From contig NC_065407.1 in assembly GCF_024362695.1 (NCBI RefSeq), positions 14,012,001 through 14,076,000 of the forward strand: 64,000 bases of DNA. Direction: 5' to 3'. The notes under the pieces were generated by a model. That model did not search any database, was not told the origin of the DNA, and saw only the letters and a program-made list of their open reading frames with translations. Below are positions 10,703-20,629 of this stretch, one piece after another. Both the position numbers and the translations under genes were made by a program. The number at the start of each line of letters is the position of its first letter. Position 1 is the stretch's first letter. The DNA is from Pectinophora gossypiella. Lineage: Eukaryota > Arthropoda > Insecta > Lepidoptera > Gelechiidae.

Positions 10703-11015
10703 GTAGCCGTAGTGACTCTGTTGGTAGTAGGCTTGCCTCTCACTTCGAGGTCGCAGGTTCGAATCCAGCACAGGCATAAACCAAACTAATGAAACACTCA
10801 AGAACATACACACACGCACACAAACACGCGCGCGCGCATACATGCACGAACGCCCGCACCCACGAATGAACGCACGCACTCACGCACACACACACACACG
10901 CACGCACGCGCGCGCACACACACACGCGCAAACGCACGCACACAAACCCTAAGCACTGGAGGGAGATTCCTATAATAAATGGAAGGAGTTCTTCGCCCAG
11001 TAGTGGTATGTCTTA
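10703..11015 (+). mobile_element. tRNA-headed SINE with expanded internal microsatellite
   Basis: The head (10703-10777) has an A-box-like stretch near 'ctgttggtagtagg' and B box GGTTCGAATCC. It is followed by a CA/GCAC-rich tract (10803-10945) and then a SINE-type end with 'cttcgcccagtagtgg' (10991-11006). The microsatellite lies between head and tail, so it probably grew inside the SINE. Confidence 0.55.
10803..10945. repeat. (CA)n/(CGCA)n microsatellite
   Basis: Alternating CACA, CGCG and GCAC words across about 140 bp. Open frames across it in several directions are low-complexity artefacts. Confidence 0.9.
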
Positions 11016-11594
11016 AACAAAACAAGATTTACACCCATATTCTAAGATTTCATGTGAACTCAGCTCATAATCGCTATTCTAGACAGCACCTTATCTCGAG
11101 TTTACTCCAATATTGGCAGTATGATATACTCGACTCCAGTAAGTAAAGTTCTCAAGTCGTGGACGTAAAAATACCAAAATGCTCAGCTGAAGTCGAGTCG
11201 AGTAAATATCTAAGAATACGGGTAAAAAATTTAATATTGCTTCATACAAAATTATAGCTTAATTTTACGTAATACAAAACTTTAATTTAAGCTATTATTC
11301 ATAATATACTATGTTAGTTTACATTTCGTATCAACCCCTAAGAGTGTAATTAATATTAATTAATTAACAGCTCTGACGTCACCATTCCCCGCGGAAGTGA
11401 CGTAGGTAATGATATTATCATTCGACATTTCCTGTCATCAGTTAATTGCAAAATTACGTCAGAACTTGTAAAAAAAATGAAGTATGAAAAAAATTATAAC
11501 TTTACAACCCATTCAACAGGAAAAGTATGACATAAGTACCTAGCTTTTTTATCGTCCTATATTGTTTTGTACAAATAATTATAAATTCGCCTGA
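11016..11594. other. Spacer, nothing recognised
   Basis: AT-rich; no supported feature. Confidence 0.35.
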
Positions 11595-11740
11595 AAATAC
11601 ACATTCCCGAGAAATGTATTTCGGCGGTATGTAAGCTAACCTGTAAGTAATGGACAGGTTTTCCCTTCGGCTTGTTGACAAGCAATTACGTCTGTAAAAA
11701 ACCGGACCTGTCAAATTTTCAGGTTAGATAAGCGGACCCT
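11595..11740 (+). mobile_element. SINE-P fragment
   Basis: Plus-strand copy of the SINE-P body: 'cacattcccgagaaatg', 'ggttttcccttcg', 'ccggacctgtcaaat', 'caggttagataagcgg'. Head missing. Confidence 0.6.
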
Positions 11741-12054
11741 GTGAAAATCGGTTACTGAAATGAGATAACTGTAGGAAGATAATGACAAATAATTGTTTAC
11801 TTTGTTTAGTAATAACATTGAGAAAGTTGCAGAGCCCGATTTCGGCGTATCATACAGAAATAACAAACTTTCCTGGAATTTGTGACTGAACAACTAACAT
11901 TATTTCTTCGCCGAATGTTATATTATTATTATTTTAAAACCGTTCATAAACAATGGCAAAAAATAGTATGTATTGTTAAGTTTTAAACTTTAGTTTAAGT
12001 TAATAAAATAAAAAATACAAAAACACAGGTAAATTGAAAAGACAAAAAGACCTT

Positions 12055-12290
12055 GGGGGTTAAAATGGCCACATCGAAGCCATTCATCTTATCTTATCAT
12101 ATCTAGCCTAAAGTGTCCCACTGCTGGGCAAAGGCCTCCCTCCATTTCTTCCAGGACTTTCTCTCCAGTGCTTCCGCCATTCATCTAAAAAAGCAATATT
12201 GCTTGCGACATTTGCGCATATAAAAGTAATTGTGCACTGCATACAAATGTCAAAAAGCAATATTGCTTTGATGTGGCCATTTTAACCCCA
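12055..12290. mobile_element. MITE M2, copy 1, interrupted by an insertion
   Basis: GGGGGTTAAAATGGCCACAT at the left and ATGTGGCCATTTTAACCCC at the right are near-perfect inverted repeats; two 'agcaatattgct' palindromes lie inside. Related copies are at 30562-30724 and 36722-36869. About 97 bp (12090-12186, counting one target copy) of foreign sequence interrupts this copy. Confidence 0.75.
12090..12175. mobile_element. Truncated retroelement nested in M2 with 11-bp TSD
   Basis: The 11-bp word GCCATTCATCT occurs immediately before (12079-12089) and after (12176-12186) this block. The block contains 'cccactgctgggcaaagg', a phrase typical of SINE/LINE 3' parts in this window. A duplication of this length fits target-primed reverse transcription. 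Confidence 0.7.
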
Positions 12291-12374
12291 ACTGGTGTCA
12301 CAATTGTTCCTGCAATTTGCGACTCTGCGCAATTCAATAAGCATAGAGAACTTCTATTTTGTCGTGTTCGAAAG

Positions 12375-12463
12375 TGTCGTGTGACGGAAAGTTCCACTTG
12401 ATATTAATTGAGAATCAGAGTCTGAATCATCCCCCTCAGTATTCGTTACGGTGTCACTAACAT
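12375..12463. mobile_element. Half copy of MITE M3
   Basis: Shows one M3 arm: 'gaatcatccccctcag', 'tattcgttacggtgtcac', 'taaca'. The other arm is missing. Confidence 0.55.
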
Positions 12464-12721
12464 TCTGTATTTAAAAAAATAATATACCACGTTTTTAAGC
12501 TTTAACTGTACGCACAATCTTGAAAGCACACGTTCTAATTTGAACAAATAGGTAAGCATCGCCTACCTCCGGCTCCCACTGTTTGCATACTACGTTTTAC
12601 CGTCTTATCACTTGCTTACTTGCGCATGTAAGAATATGTACAAAATAATATTATGCCTCTAAAAAGAGCAACGTCTTTTGAATACAGTCTTACCAATAAA
12701 TATTAAACTAGCCGTATTTGC

Positions 12722-12818
12722 AAGCGGTGAACGCGTGTTTAGGTATTTGATAGGCAATAAAATTCCAATTGTTTATCAAAGAATTCGATTGAACTTTACT
12801 TCCACACGTTCACCGCTC
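12722..12818. repeat. Inverted repeat around 12.77 kb
   Basis: Arms GCGGTGAACGCGTG (about 12724-12737) and CACACGTTCACCGC (about 12802-12815) match at 13 of 14 positions. Possible MITE remnant; no related copy seen here. Confidence 0.55.
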
Positions 12819-12992
12819 GTTTATTTGTTATTTGTAAGGCAATAAATAAATAAATAGTCACGTAAAATCGAACTATATCAATTATCTAATTTTAATCATA
12901 AATATTTTTTTTTATTTACAATGGTTAGAGAACATAATATTATTATTGAAAGTTAAAATTCTATTTGAGTTAGAACTTTAAAAAATGTAGAA

Positions 12993-13421
12993 CTAGCTTT
13001 TTCCCGCGGCTTTGATCGTGTCAAATTCGGGGTAATATGGTTCCCCTTTCCTAATGTACCAATTTCTAGCTTCCTGCCTTGAAAAACTGCGAAAAGTCCC
13101 ATATACAATTTCACCCCCTCTTTGAAATGGTTGGGGGCAGATATCTAAAAAAAATTATGCACGACTTTTTTGGTCACAAATAAATAGTTCGTATACCAAT
13201 TTTTAGCTTTCTATCTTGAAAATTGCGGGTTGCTCCTTACAAACTTCCATACCGTATTTAAGAGAAGTGTGGGGTTAGAAAGATACAAAAAAAGCTTTGT
13301 CACTTTCTATCTATCTCCACTTAAAAAATCACGTCAATTCGTCGCTCCGTTTTGCCGTGAAAGACGGTCAAATAAACAGACAGACGCACGTACACTTTCC
13401 CATTTACAATATTAGTATAGA
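12993..13421 (-). mobile_element. Helitron-like non-autonomous element, short copy
   Basis: On the minus strand it starts TCTATACTAATATTG (from 13421) and ends in a GC-rich stretch plus AAAAAGCTAG (to 12993). Flanks are A and T. It has the same ends as 1940-3877 and a trace of the CAGA run near its 5' end, but lacks the 134-bp array. It encodes nothing. Confidence 0.65.
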
Positions 13422-13806
13422 TAGATCCTACAAAACCGAATAGATCCGATATGAATGCCTATAATCTACCACCACTTCAAACGTGCTAAAAATTACTCGG
13501 TAAAAAATACCAACAGATGTATTCTGCAAATTGGCTCAAAATTGCATCAACATCATACCACGATCGATAATCACTATCACGCTCGGATACACAGGTGCTG
13601 AGCAGACTCCGTGTTACTAAATTGAAGGGAGGAAACGCTAAGAGATTACTAAAATGCATTGGGGAAATGATCGGAGGGGAAATTGGAAATTTTATTTCGT
13701 CCAATTGATTAAGTGCATCAGGCTTGTTTGACTGCGATGTATACTTCTGACTTTTTTTGGCTACCAGCCAACCTATTTTATCTATTTCTGTGTACTAAAT
13801 TCAACT
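13422..13806. other. Spacer, nothing recognised
   Basis: No supported feature. Confidence 0.35.
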
Positions 13807-13909
13807 TAATTAAAACACATAATAAATCAGGGATATGAGACTTCCGATAATTAACCCCCTGACTCCCTGATCCCTGATTTAAACGCGGTAAGAACCAGTG
13901 TTTTAATTA
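13807..13909. repeat. Double nested inverted repeat
   Basis: Outer arms TAATTAAAACAC (13807-13818) and GTGTTTTAATTA (13898-13909); inner arms AAATCAGGGAT (13824-13834) and ATCCCTGATTT (13870-13880). Both pairs are perfect and concentric, so the 103 bp could fold as one hairpin or be a short MITE. Confidence 0.65.
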
Positions 13910-14039
13910 TGATAATAACCACGTAAACTTAAACCAATGTATAAATTTAACTTTCTATGCATATATGCAATCGCCAGGTTGCTAGATCACTATTTTTCAC
14001 TGCTGAATATGCTATCTGAATTATACCTCCTCGTGCGCT

Positions 14040-14440
14040 CCGCTCCGCTTACCTAACCTGAAGATTTGACAGGTCCGGTTTTTTACAGAAGCGACTGCCC
14101 GTCTGATCTTCTAACTTGCGAAGAGAAAACCAGCCCAATACAGGTTAGGTCACATACCTTTGAAAATGCATTTCTCAGGAATGTGGGTTTCCTCACGATG
14201 TTTTCCTTCACCGCTGAGCACGGTGGTAATCATTCAAATTCAAATTCAAAAATATCTTTATTCCGTAGGTAACATAGTTACACTTTGAATCGTCAATTTT
14301 TACTAAACGAACGTCTCATCCGCCTAAAACTACTGCAGCTTCTCACAACCTGTATAGCCGGGGAAAATAAGTTGCAAGAAAAACCTCGGCACAGGGCCCT
14401 TTATGATCCAAACGTGAATTCGAAAACAAATTCGACAATC
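14040..14440 (-). mobile_element. SINE-P copy split by a LINE insertion
   Basis: SINE-P body at 14040-14232 resumes at about 14400 ('tatgatccaaacgtgaattc'), as judged by the uninterrupted copy at 5450-5480. A LINE tail lies between. The tRNA-like head is missing. Confidence 0.6.
14233..14399 (-). mobile_element. LINE 3' end with AATTTGA tail, nested in SINE-P
   Basis: On the minus strand it ends AATAAAGATATTTTTGAATTTG. The same family is at 31182-31635 (plus strand) and 34676-34790 (diverged). The 5' part is truncated at 'gggccctgtgccgagg'. Confidence 0.65.
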
Positions 14441-14499
14441 GTAGTCAATCTCCTCCTGCGAATTGAAATTATTGTAAAAGTCAATCGGCATCTTCCTCA

Positions 14500-14660
14500 T
14501 TGACATACAAACAAAAGATCACGCCTATTTCCCGTTGGGGTAGGCAAAGACCACGAAATTACAGTTACTACGGTCCTGACACACCGCTCAGGCTTCTTCC
14601 ACTTTCATTAAAGACTCCATGCATGCTCGCCGGTTTAGAGTCGCGATCTCGCGGTATATA
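14500..14660 (-). mobile_element. RTE-type LINE C-terminal remnant
   Basis: Contains 'catgcatgctcgccggtttagag' in degraded form, matching the RTE remnants at 28016-28300 and 38828-39000, with an 'acatacaaac' tail side at 14505. No frame survives. Confidence 0.5.
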
Positions 14661-14944
14661 CGCCTAGGCCTTCCCGTACACGTATGTATACGTACACACT
14701 GCATAATTGTTTTATTAACAACAACACAATATATGATACACGAGGATTCACCTTTATTTACCATCAATTCTTACACAACAGCGTAAGGACGTAAAACAAA
14801 AATGAAATTCTAAATTCTATTACTACGGAATAGAGCAAAGAGTTGAAAAGTAGCTGGTTGGAATTAGTCGGTGTGTTTGATCGCCAGTCGCCAACATGCT
14901 ACCTAAAGTGTACGGTTAGAAATGTCTCATCACTTATAGTTTGA

Positions 14945-15090
14945 ACTTTGCCTATAAATAATATATTCTTATCTTTTAATTGTATTTTTCGCCTTAAGCG
15001 ATGAGGCTGCCATATTATACCATGTACCTAGTTAAGAGTCTTTTGTAATATTTCTTTTTATTTTGGTCCAATAAAGTATAAAAAATTGTG
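14945..15090 (+). mobile_element. LINE 3' end with AATAAAGTATA
   Basis: 'ttaagcgatgaggctgcc' followed by AATAAA at 15070-15075. Same family as 4430-4530. Confidence 0.5.
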
Positions 15091-15691
15091 TTAAATTGTG
15101 TATTTATTTTAACTTCTATTTTATTTCTGTGTTTTTTTAGGAGATAAAAATAATATTGCACGCTTTTATCTACTTGTCTTTCTGGTCACGTAGAAAAAGC
15201 TAAAAGAAAGATTCAGTGTCGATTCCATCATGATTGACCAATAATATTAAGAATAATATTTATTATTTTTATTTATTTATATTGGCGATAAGCTAATCAA
15301 ATTGAAACTGCAGCTTATTTGGTGAAGTTGTTGCAATTTTAATATCCTTTCCTTCCTTGATATAAATGTTAGATAACGTAAGCAAAATTAAGAATACAGT
15401 TTACTTTGATGTTCGCACATCTGTACGTACAAAACAACTCTCGGGTTGGCTATACATAAGTTCTAAATAACTTCCTTTTTTTGAAGCCGGTTTAAATACG
15501 TACTAAAAAGGCTTGGAGCGAAACTTGTCTAATGTTTTGCTAAGTTTTGCCTCTATATAAATCACGGTTGTAAGTTTATGTAAAGTTTATAAAAGTCGTA
15601 CGTAATAAGTAGAGGAAGGTCATGGAGCTTCCTCCTAAAAAGACGATCGATCTAATCGAACTGATCGATCTAGAGGAGGAGTTTTAAATAT
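15091..15691. other. Spacer before the DIRS element
   Basis: AT-rich. Just before the element, 15640-15675 has several GATCGATC words and small palindromes. No gene. Confidence 0.4.
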
Positions 15692-15899
15692 ATTATACTT
15701 CGTGCTTCGTTCTCGAGATTAGTAACCTGTAAGATGATAAGCTTGAACACAATGTAGTAACGCATAGTGACACCATTCATTGCACACATAGTTGAAAGCA
15801 TATAGAAAAAAAAAAATAACAAAAGTATTTCTTTTTTTTTTTTTAAAAGGGTAGTCTTATAATGTCTGCCCCACTCGGACAGTCTCCGCGCGCTTCATT
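15692..15899 (+). repeat. DIRS left inverted terminal repeat
   Basis: It is complementary to the right repeat from 'gattagtaacc' inwards to 'gcgcgcttcatt'. The outermost 30 bp resemble the right repeat but differ, as in other DIRS elements whose two ITRs are not identical. Confidence 0.9.
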
Positions 15900-15993
15900 C
15901 GCTTTTGTGTGCTCCGCCATTCTGCACGGTTCAAATAATTGACCTATAATTCGACAAAAAACTCTTAGAATACAATAGTTTTACTAGCTAATA

Positions 15994-16165
15994 ATGTCCA
16001 AAAGACACAGTGAGGATATTGGTGACGTGAATCACATTAACAAACGTCTAAAAACATTAGAACGCATGATAATGCGTTCACGAAGACCTCGTGCTCGAGT
16101 TATTGAATCATCATCGTCGGAAGCGTCGTCACGGGAACCATCGCCTACTTCGAAGAACCTACAAG
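15994..16165 (+). CDS. DIRS Gag, putative exon 1
   Basis: ATG at 15994 opens a frame of 59 codons to TAG at 16171. The product has a short helix rich in Leu and Arg (KRLKTLERM), then an Arg-rich and a Ser-rich stretch (SSSSEASSREPS), the usual start of arthropod DIRS Gag proteins. The DNA reads CAAG/GTATTT at 16162-16171, so a donor site can be placed after 16165, leaving phase 1. The continuation is in the exon at 19677. Alternatively the separating block is a later insertion that destroyed Gag. Confidence 0.6.
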
Positions 16166-16433
16166 GTATTTAGTACAAACTTACATAATTTTCGTCAAGT
16201 TTGATATTTAAATTATTATTATGTACGGCTTCGTCAGACACTTTAGGTGTTTATCTCACCACTGCATAAAACAAGGTCAAGGTCAAAACATGACCAACAA
16301 TCTGCCTGTTCTAAATTCAAATTTCGTTACGGCACAATCGGCAATCGGATAACTCTTCGGGAGTTTTTCCACCACCACAACGTGCTCAGATTCAAATATA
16401 TAATTATTATATTATATATAGCTGCAAACCCAC

Positions 16434-16478
16434 TGACTGACTGACTGACTGACTGACTCACTCACTGACTCACTGACA
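16434..16478. repeat. (CTGA)n microsatellite
   Basis: Runs of CTGA with a few CTCA variants at the left margin of the array. Confidence 0.9.
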
Positions 16479-16479
16479 G

Positions 16480-19290
16480 GGTTGTTCTCCCAGAAGGAGC
16501 GTCGGGGGGTAAAAGTGATGTATGGGAGATGCGATCAAGATCTTCCGATGAGTATGGGAAAACTTCCAGATCATGGAAAACTGCTCCGCATCAGGGAGAC
16601 ACCCTACAGTCTGGCGCAACTATTATACCTGGATCAATATTTTTTTCGCAAAACCTATTTAAATCTTGGTCAAATTCTATTGTGGGTGAAAAAAAATCAA
16701 AATGGCGGAAAAACAAGATGGCCGCCATACAAAAAATTGTTTTTCCAGAAAATGTCTCGGGGGTAAAAACTGTGAATGGGGGTGTAATCGGAACGTATTG
16801 TTGAGTATGGAAATACTTCTCGATCTTGAAAACCTGCTCCGCATCAGGGAGACACCCTACGGCCTGGAGCAATTTTTCTTTCGCGAAACATATTTAAATC
16901 TTGGTCAAATCCAATCCCTGGTGAAAAAAAACCAAAATGGCGGAAAAACAAGATGGCCGCCATACAAAATTTTCGTTTTTCCTGAAAATGCCTCGAGGGT
17001 AAAAATGATGTATAGGGATGTGATCGGATCGTCATGTTGAGTATTTCAATACTGCTTGATCTTGAAAAACTGCTCCGCATCAGGGAGACACCCTACGGCC
17101 TGGCAAAACTATAAAACCTAGAGCAATTTTTCTTTCGCGAAACATATTTAAATCTTGGTCAAATCCAATCCCCGGTGAAAAAAAACCAAAATGGCGGAAA
17201 AACAAGATGGCCGCCATACAAAATTTTCGTTTTTCCCGAAAATGCCTCGGGGGTAAAAATGATGTATGAGGAATGTGATCGAAACATCATGTTGAGTATG
17301 GAAATACTTTTCGATCTTCGAAAGCTACTCCGCATCAGGGAGACACCCTACAGCCTGGCGAAACTATCGCACCTGGAACTTTTTTGTTTTCACGAAGCTT
17401 ATTAAAGTCTTGGTCAAATTTTATCGCCAGTGAAAAAAAACAAAATGGCCGAAAAACAAGATGGCCGCCACACAAATTTTTGTTTTTCCAGAAAATGTCT
17501 CAGAGGTAAAAATGATGTATTGGGGTGTGATCGGAACGTCATCTTGGAAAACTGCTCCGCATCAGGGAGACACCTTACGGCCTGGCAAAACTATAGCACC
17601 TAGAACTGTTTTGATTTCACGAGACCTATTTTAGTCTTGGTCAAATTCTATCTCGGTAAAAAAAATGGCGGGAAAACAAGACACGCTCCGAAAACTGCTC
17701 CGCATCAGGGAGACACCCTACAGTCTGGCAAATCTATCGCACCTGGAACGATTCTTTTTTCACAAAACCTATTTAAATCTTGGTCAAATTCTATTGTGGG
17801 TGAAAAAAAACCAAAATGGCGGAAAAACAAGATGGCCGCCATACAAAAATTTGTTTTCCCAGAAAATGTCTCGGAGGTAAAAACTGTGTATAGGGGTGTA
17901 ATCGGAACGTCTTGTTGAGTATGGAAATAGTTCTCGATTTTGAAAAACTGCTCCGCATCAGGGAGACACCCAACGGCCTGGTGAAACTATCGCACGTGGA
18001 ACTTTTTAGTTTTCACGATACCTATTTAAATCTTGGTCAAATTTAATTGCCCGTGAAAAAAAATCAAAATGGCGGAAAATCAAGATGGCCGCCATACAAA
18101 TTTTTCGTATTTCCTGAAAATGCCTCGGGGGTAAAAATTGTGTATGGGGTTGTAATCGGAACGTATTGTTGAGTATGAGAAAACTTCCAGATCTTGGAAG
18201 ACTGCTCAGCATCAGGGAGATACCCTATGGCCTGGCGCAACTATCGCACCTGGAACGATTCTTTTTTCACGAAACCTACTTAAATCTTGGTCAAATTTTA
18301 TCGTAGGTGAAAAAAAAACAAAAAGGCGGAAAATCAAGATGGCCGCCATACAAATTATTAGTTTTTCCTGGAAATGCCTCGGGGGTAAAAATGATGTATA
18401 GGAATGTAATCGGAACGTCATGTCGAGTATGAAAATACGTCTGGGTTTTCGATAGCTGCTCCGCATCAGGGAAACACCCTACGGCCTGGCGAAACTATCG
18501 CACCTGGATCGATTCTTTTTTCACAAAACCTATTTAAATCTTGGTCAAATTTTATCGCCGGCGAAAAAAAAACAAAATGGCCGAAAAACAAGATGGCCGC
18601 CATACAAATTTTTGTTTTTCCAGAAAATGTCTCAGAGCTAAAATTGATGTATAGGGGTGTGATCGGAACGTCATCTTGGAAAACTGCTCCGCATCAGGGA
18701 GACACCCTACGGCCTGGCAAAACTATAGCACCTAGAACTTTTTTGATTTCACGACACCTATTTAAGTCTTGGTCAAATTCTATCGCCTAAAAGAAAACAA
18801 GATGCCCGCCATACAAATTTTTAGTTTTTCCTGAAAATGCCTCGGGGGTAAAATTATGTGTAAGGGATTTGATCGGATCGTCATGTAGAGTACGGGTGTA
18901 CTTCCAGGTTTTTGAAAACTGTTCCGCATCAGGAAGACACCCTACGGCCTGGCGAAACTATCGCATCTGGAACTTTTTTGTTTTCACGAAACCTATTTAA
19001 ATCTTGGTCAAATTTTATCGCCGGTGAAAAAAAAAAAAAACAAAATGGCCGAAAAACAAGATGGCCGCCATACAAATTTTTGTTTTTCCAGAAAATGTCT
19101 CAGAGGTAAAAATGATGTATTGAGGTGTGATCGGAACGTCATCTTGGAAAACTGCTCCGCATCAGGGGTCACCCTACGGCCTGGCAAAACTATAGCACCT
19201 AGAACTTTTTTGATTTCACGAGACCTATTCAAGTCTTGGTCAAATTCTATCGCGGTAAAAAAATGGCGGGAAAACAAGATGGCCGCCATA
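16480..19290. repeat. 12-copy tandem array, 230-255-bp units
   Basis: 'ctgctccgcatcaggg' or a close variant occurs at 16581, 16834, 17070, 17325, 17552, 17695, 17948, 18202, 18456, 18684, 18919 and 19152. Spacing is 227-255 bp except one 143-bp shortened unit. Most units carry AAAATGGCGG followed 6-8 bases later by CAAGATGGCCGCC. Short open frames across the units (up to about 117 codons) follow repeat periodicity and are not genes. Confidence 0.93.
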
Positions 19291-19676
19291 CATAGCTTCG
19301 AACTAATACAGGACACGCGAGCAGCTTGCTGCGAGCGAACCACGCGACATCTAGTTATATATTATATAAGTACCTAGATACTTATAACCACATACCTACT
19401 ATGCTCAATCGGTTGACTCTCTGGGAGTCCTCCACGAGTACGGTATAGGTATAGATATTTAGGCACCTTTTTTGTTCACACGAATAATTCCTCAGGAATT
19501 AAAATATGTTTGCGTGTTTTTCTATGGGAAATACACCTTACATTAATTTTCGGGTACAGAGACGTCTATGGGACTATCTCGTAATCTCGGATTTTGCTGA
19601 CGTATGATTCTGTGGGAGTCATACCACCCCCTAGTTACGACGCGTATCTTTATACGTGTATAATTTTGTCATCTAG

Positions 19677-20629
19677 GCGAAGAAAATCGGCGCGACCGGA
19701 CGGCGTTGATCATCACTCTACACGGACCCAACTCTGATGTCGAACCGGGACCGTCCTACGCGGTGGCTGAGAGGACCGCGACCGCCACTGCCGTCGCCGC
19801 CGCCGTGGATGAAGCTCGGGCTACCACGAGTACCCCACCTGCTGCAGAGAACGTCCTCGACAGCGCATTGTTAGAGATTCTCGGCGATGACCCCTCTGCA
19901 ACCATACAATATGGACCGGATATACATAAGGACCTAGCATCCCGTTTCGAACACCTTGCGACAAATGGGTTAGATAAAAATGTTCGGAAGGAACTGGTCG
20001 ACAAATATCCTATTCCGGGTAACTGCGGCCTCATCGGCGCGCCTATACTCAACGCCGAAATCAAAGCTGCTCTGCCCGATAGTATGTACAAGAGGGATAA
20101 GGCTATTGAAGCCCGGCAGAAACAACTCGCCACGGCTATTACAGTCCTTGGGGCCGCAATGACTGACCACATAAGTAGTGTCAAAAATAAGGATCACGAA
20201 CTCATTAAGAAATTGATGGACACTGCTCGCCTATTATGCGACATCCAATATGCAGAATCCATCACTAGACGAAACTTCGCAATGTTTTCCCTTAAAAAGG
20301 ATCTAAAAGAAAACTTAAGTACTTCCAAAGTGGATAAATATCTCTTCGGAGAAAACTTAACCGATACCTTGAAAGCGGCTAAGGCAGTAAACAAATCGGG
20401 CGCCGAGCTTAAGGTGATAAACAAGGTGGGGAAAAAATCTGCTGTTCAAACGCAGAAACCTCAGGGAAACAAAGGTTTAAACTGGAAAGCTCCAGCACCG
20501 CAGCAGCAGCGCAGGCCGACGGGTGCCGGGGCTCAGAAGAACCGCGAGCCTGCCACGACGACGTGGGCGAACCGCACGCGCGCCGCCGCCTCCAGGCCGT
20601 CGTCGCCGCCGCGCCGCCGCCGCCGCTAG
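19677..20629 (+). CDS. DIRS Gag, main exon
   Basis: The frame is open from 19677 to the stop at 20627-20629, about 316 codons. The first codon usually shown for it, at 19706, is TTG, so this is not an independent ORF start. The protein has a conserved DIRS Gag-like core (GPDIHKDLASRFEHL; KYPIPGN; DTARLLCDIQY; DKYLFGENLTDTLKAAK) and a basic C-terminus ending in Pro/Arg runs, presumably for RNA binding. Joined to the 57 codons plus one base of exon 1 it gives a Gag of about 374 residues. It overlaps the RT frame by 67 bases in a different frame. Confidence 0.75.

Larger units (their letters stand above)
16166..19676 (+). other. Putative intron in DIRS gag, carrying a tandem array
   Basis: Starts GTATTT, ends TTTTGTCATCTAG, and joins codon phases exactly (phase 1). 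Introns are known in several DIRS elements. Unit array at about 16480-19290. Outside the array the block is AT-rich with a CTGA microsatellite at 16434-16478. Near the right side, 'gcagcttgctgc' followed by CTAG (19351-19354) resembles a Helitron 3' end, so the array may itself be a Helitron-type insertion in the intron; a matching TC start was not found. Confidence 0.5.

Noticed and set aside
10740..11025. Cys/Val/Arg-rich minus-strand ORFs
   Set aside because: Translation of the CA/GCAC microsatellite inside a SINE.
16482..19377. A family of 60-117-codon ORFs on both strands
   Set aside because: They recur with the period of the tandem array and change frame between units; no domain or start conservation.
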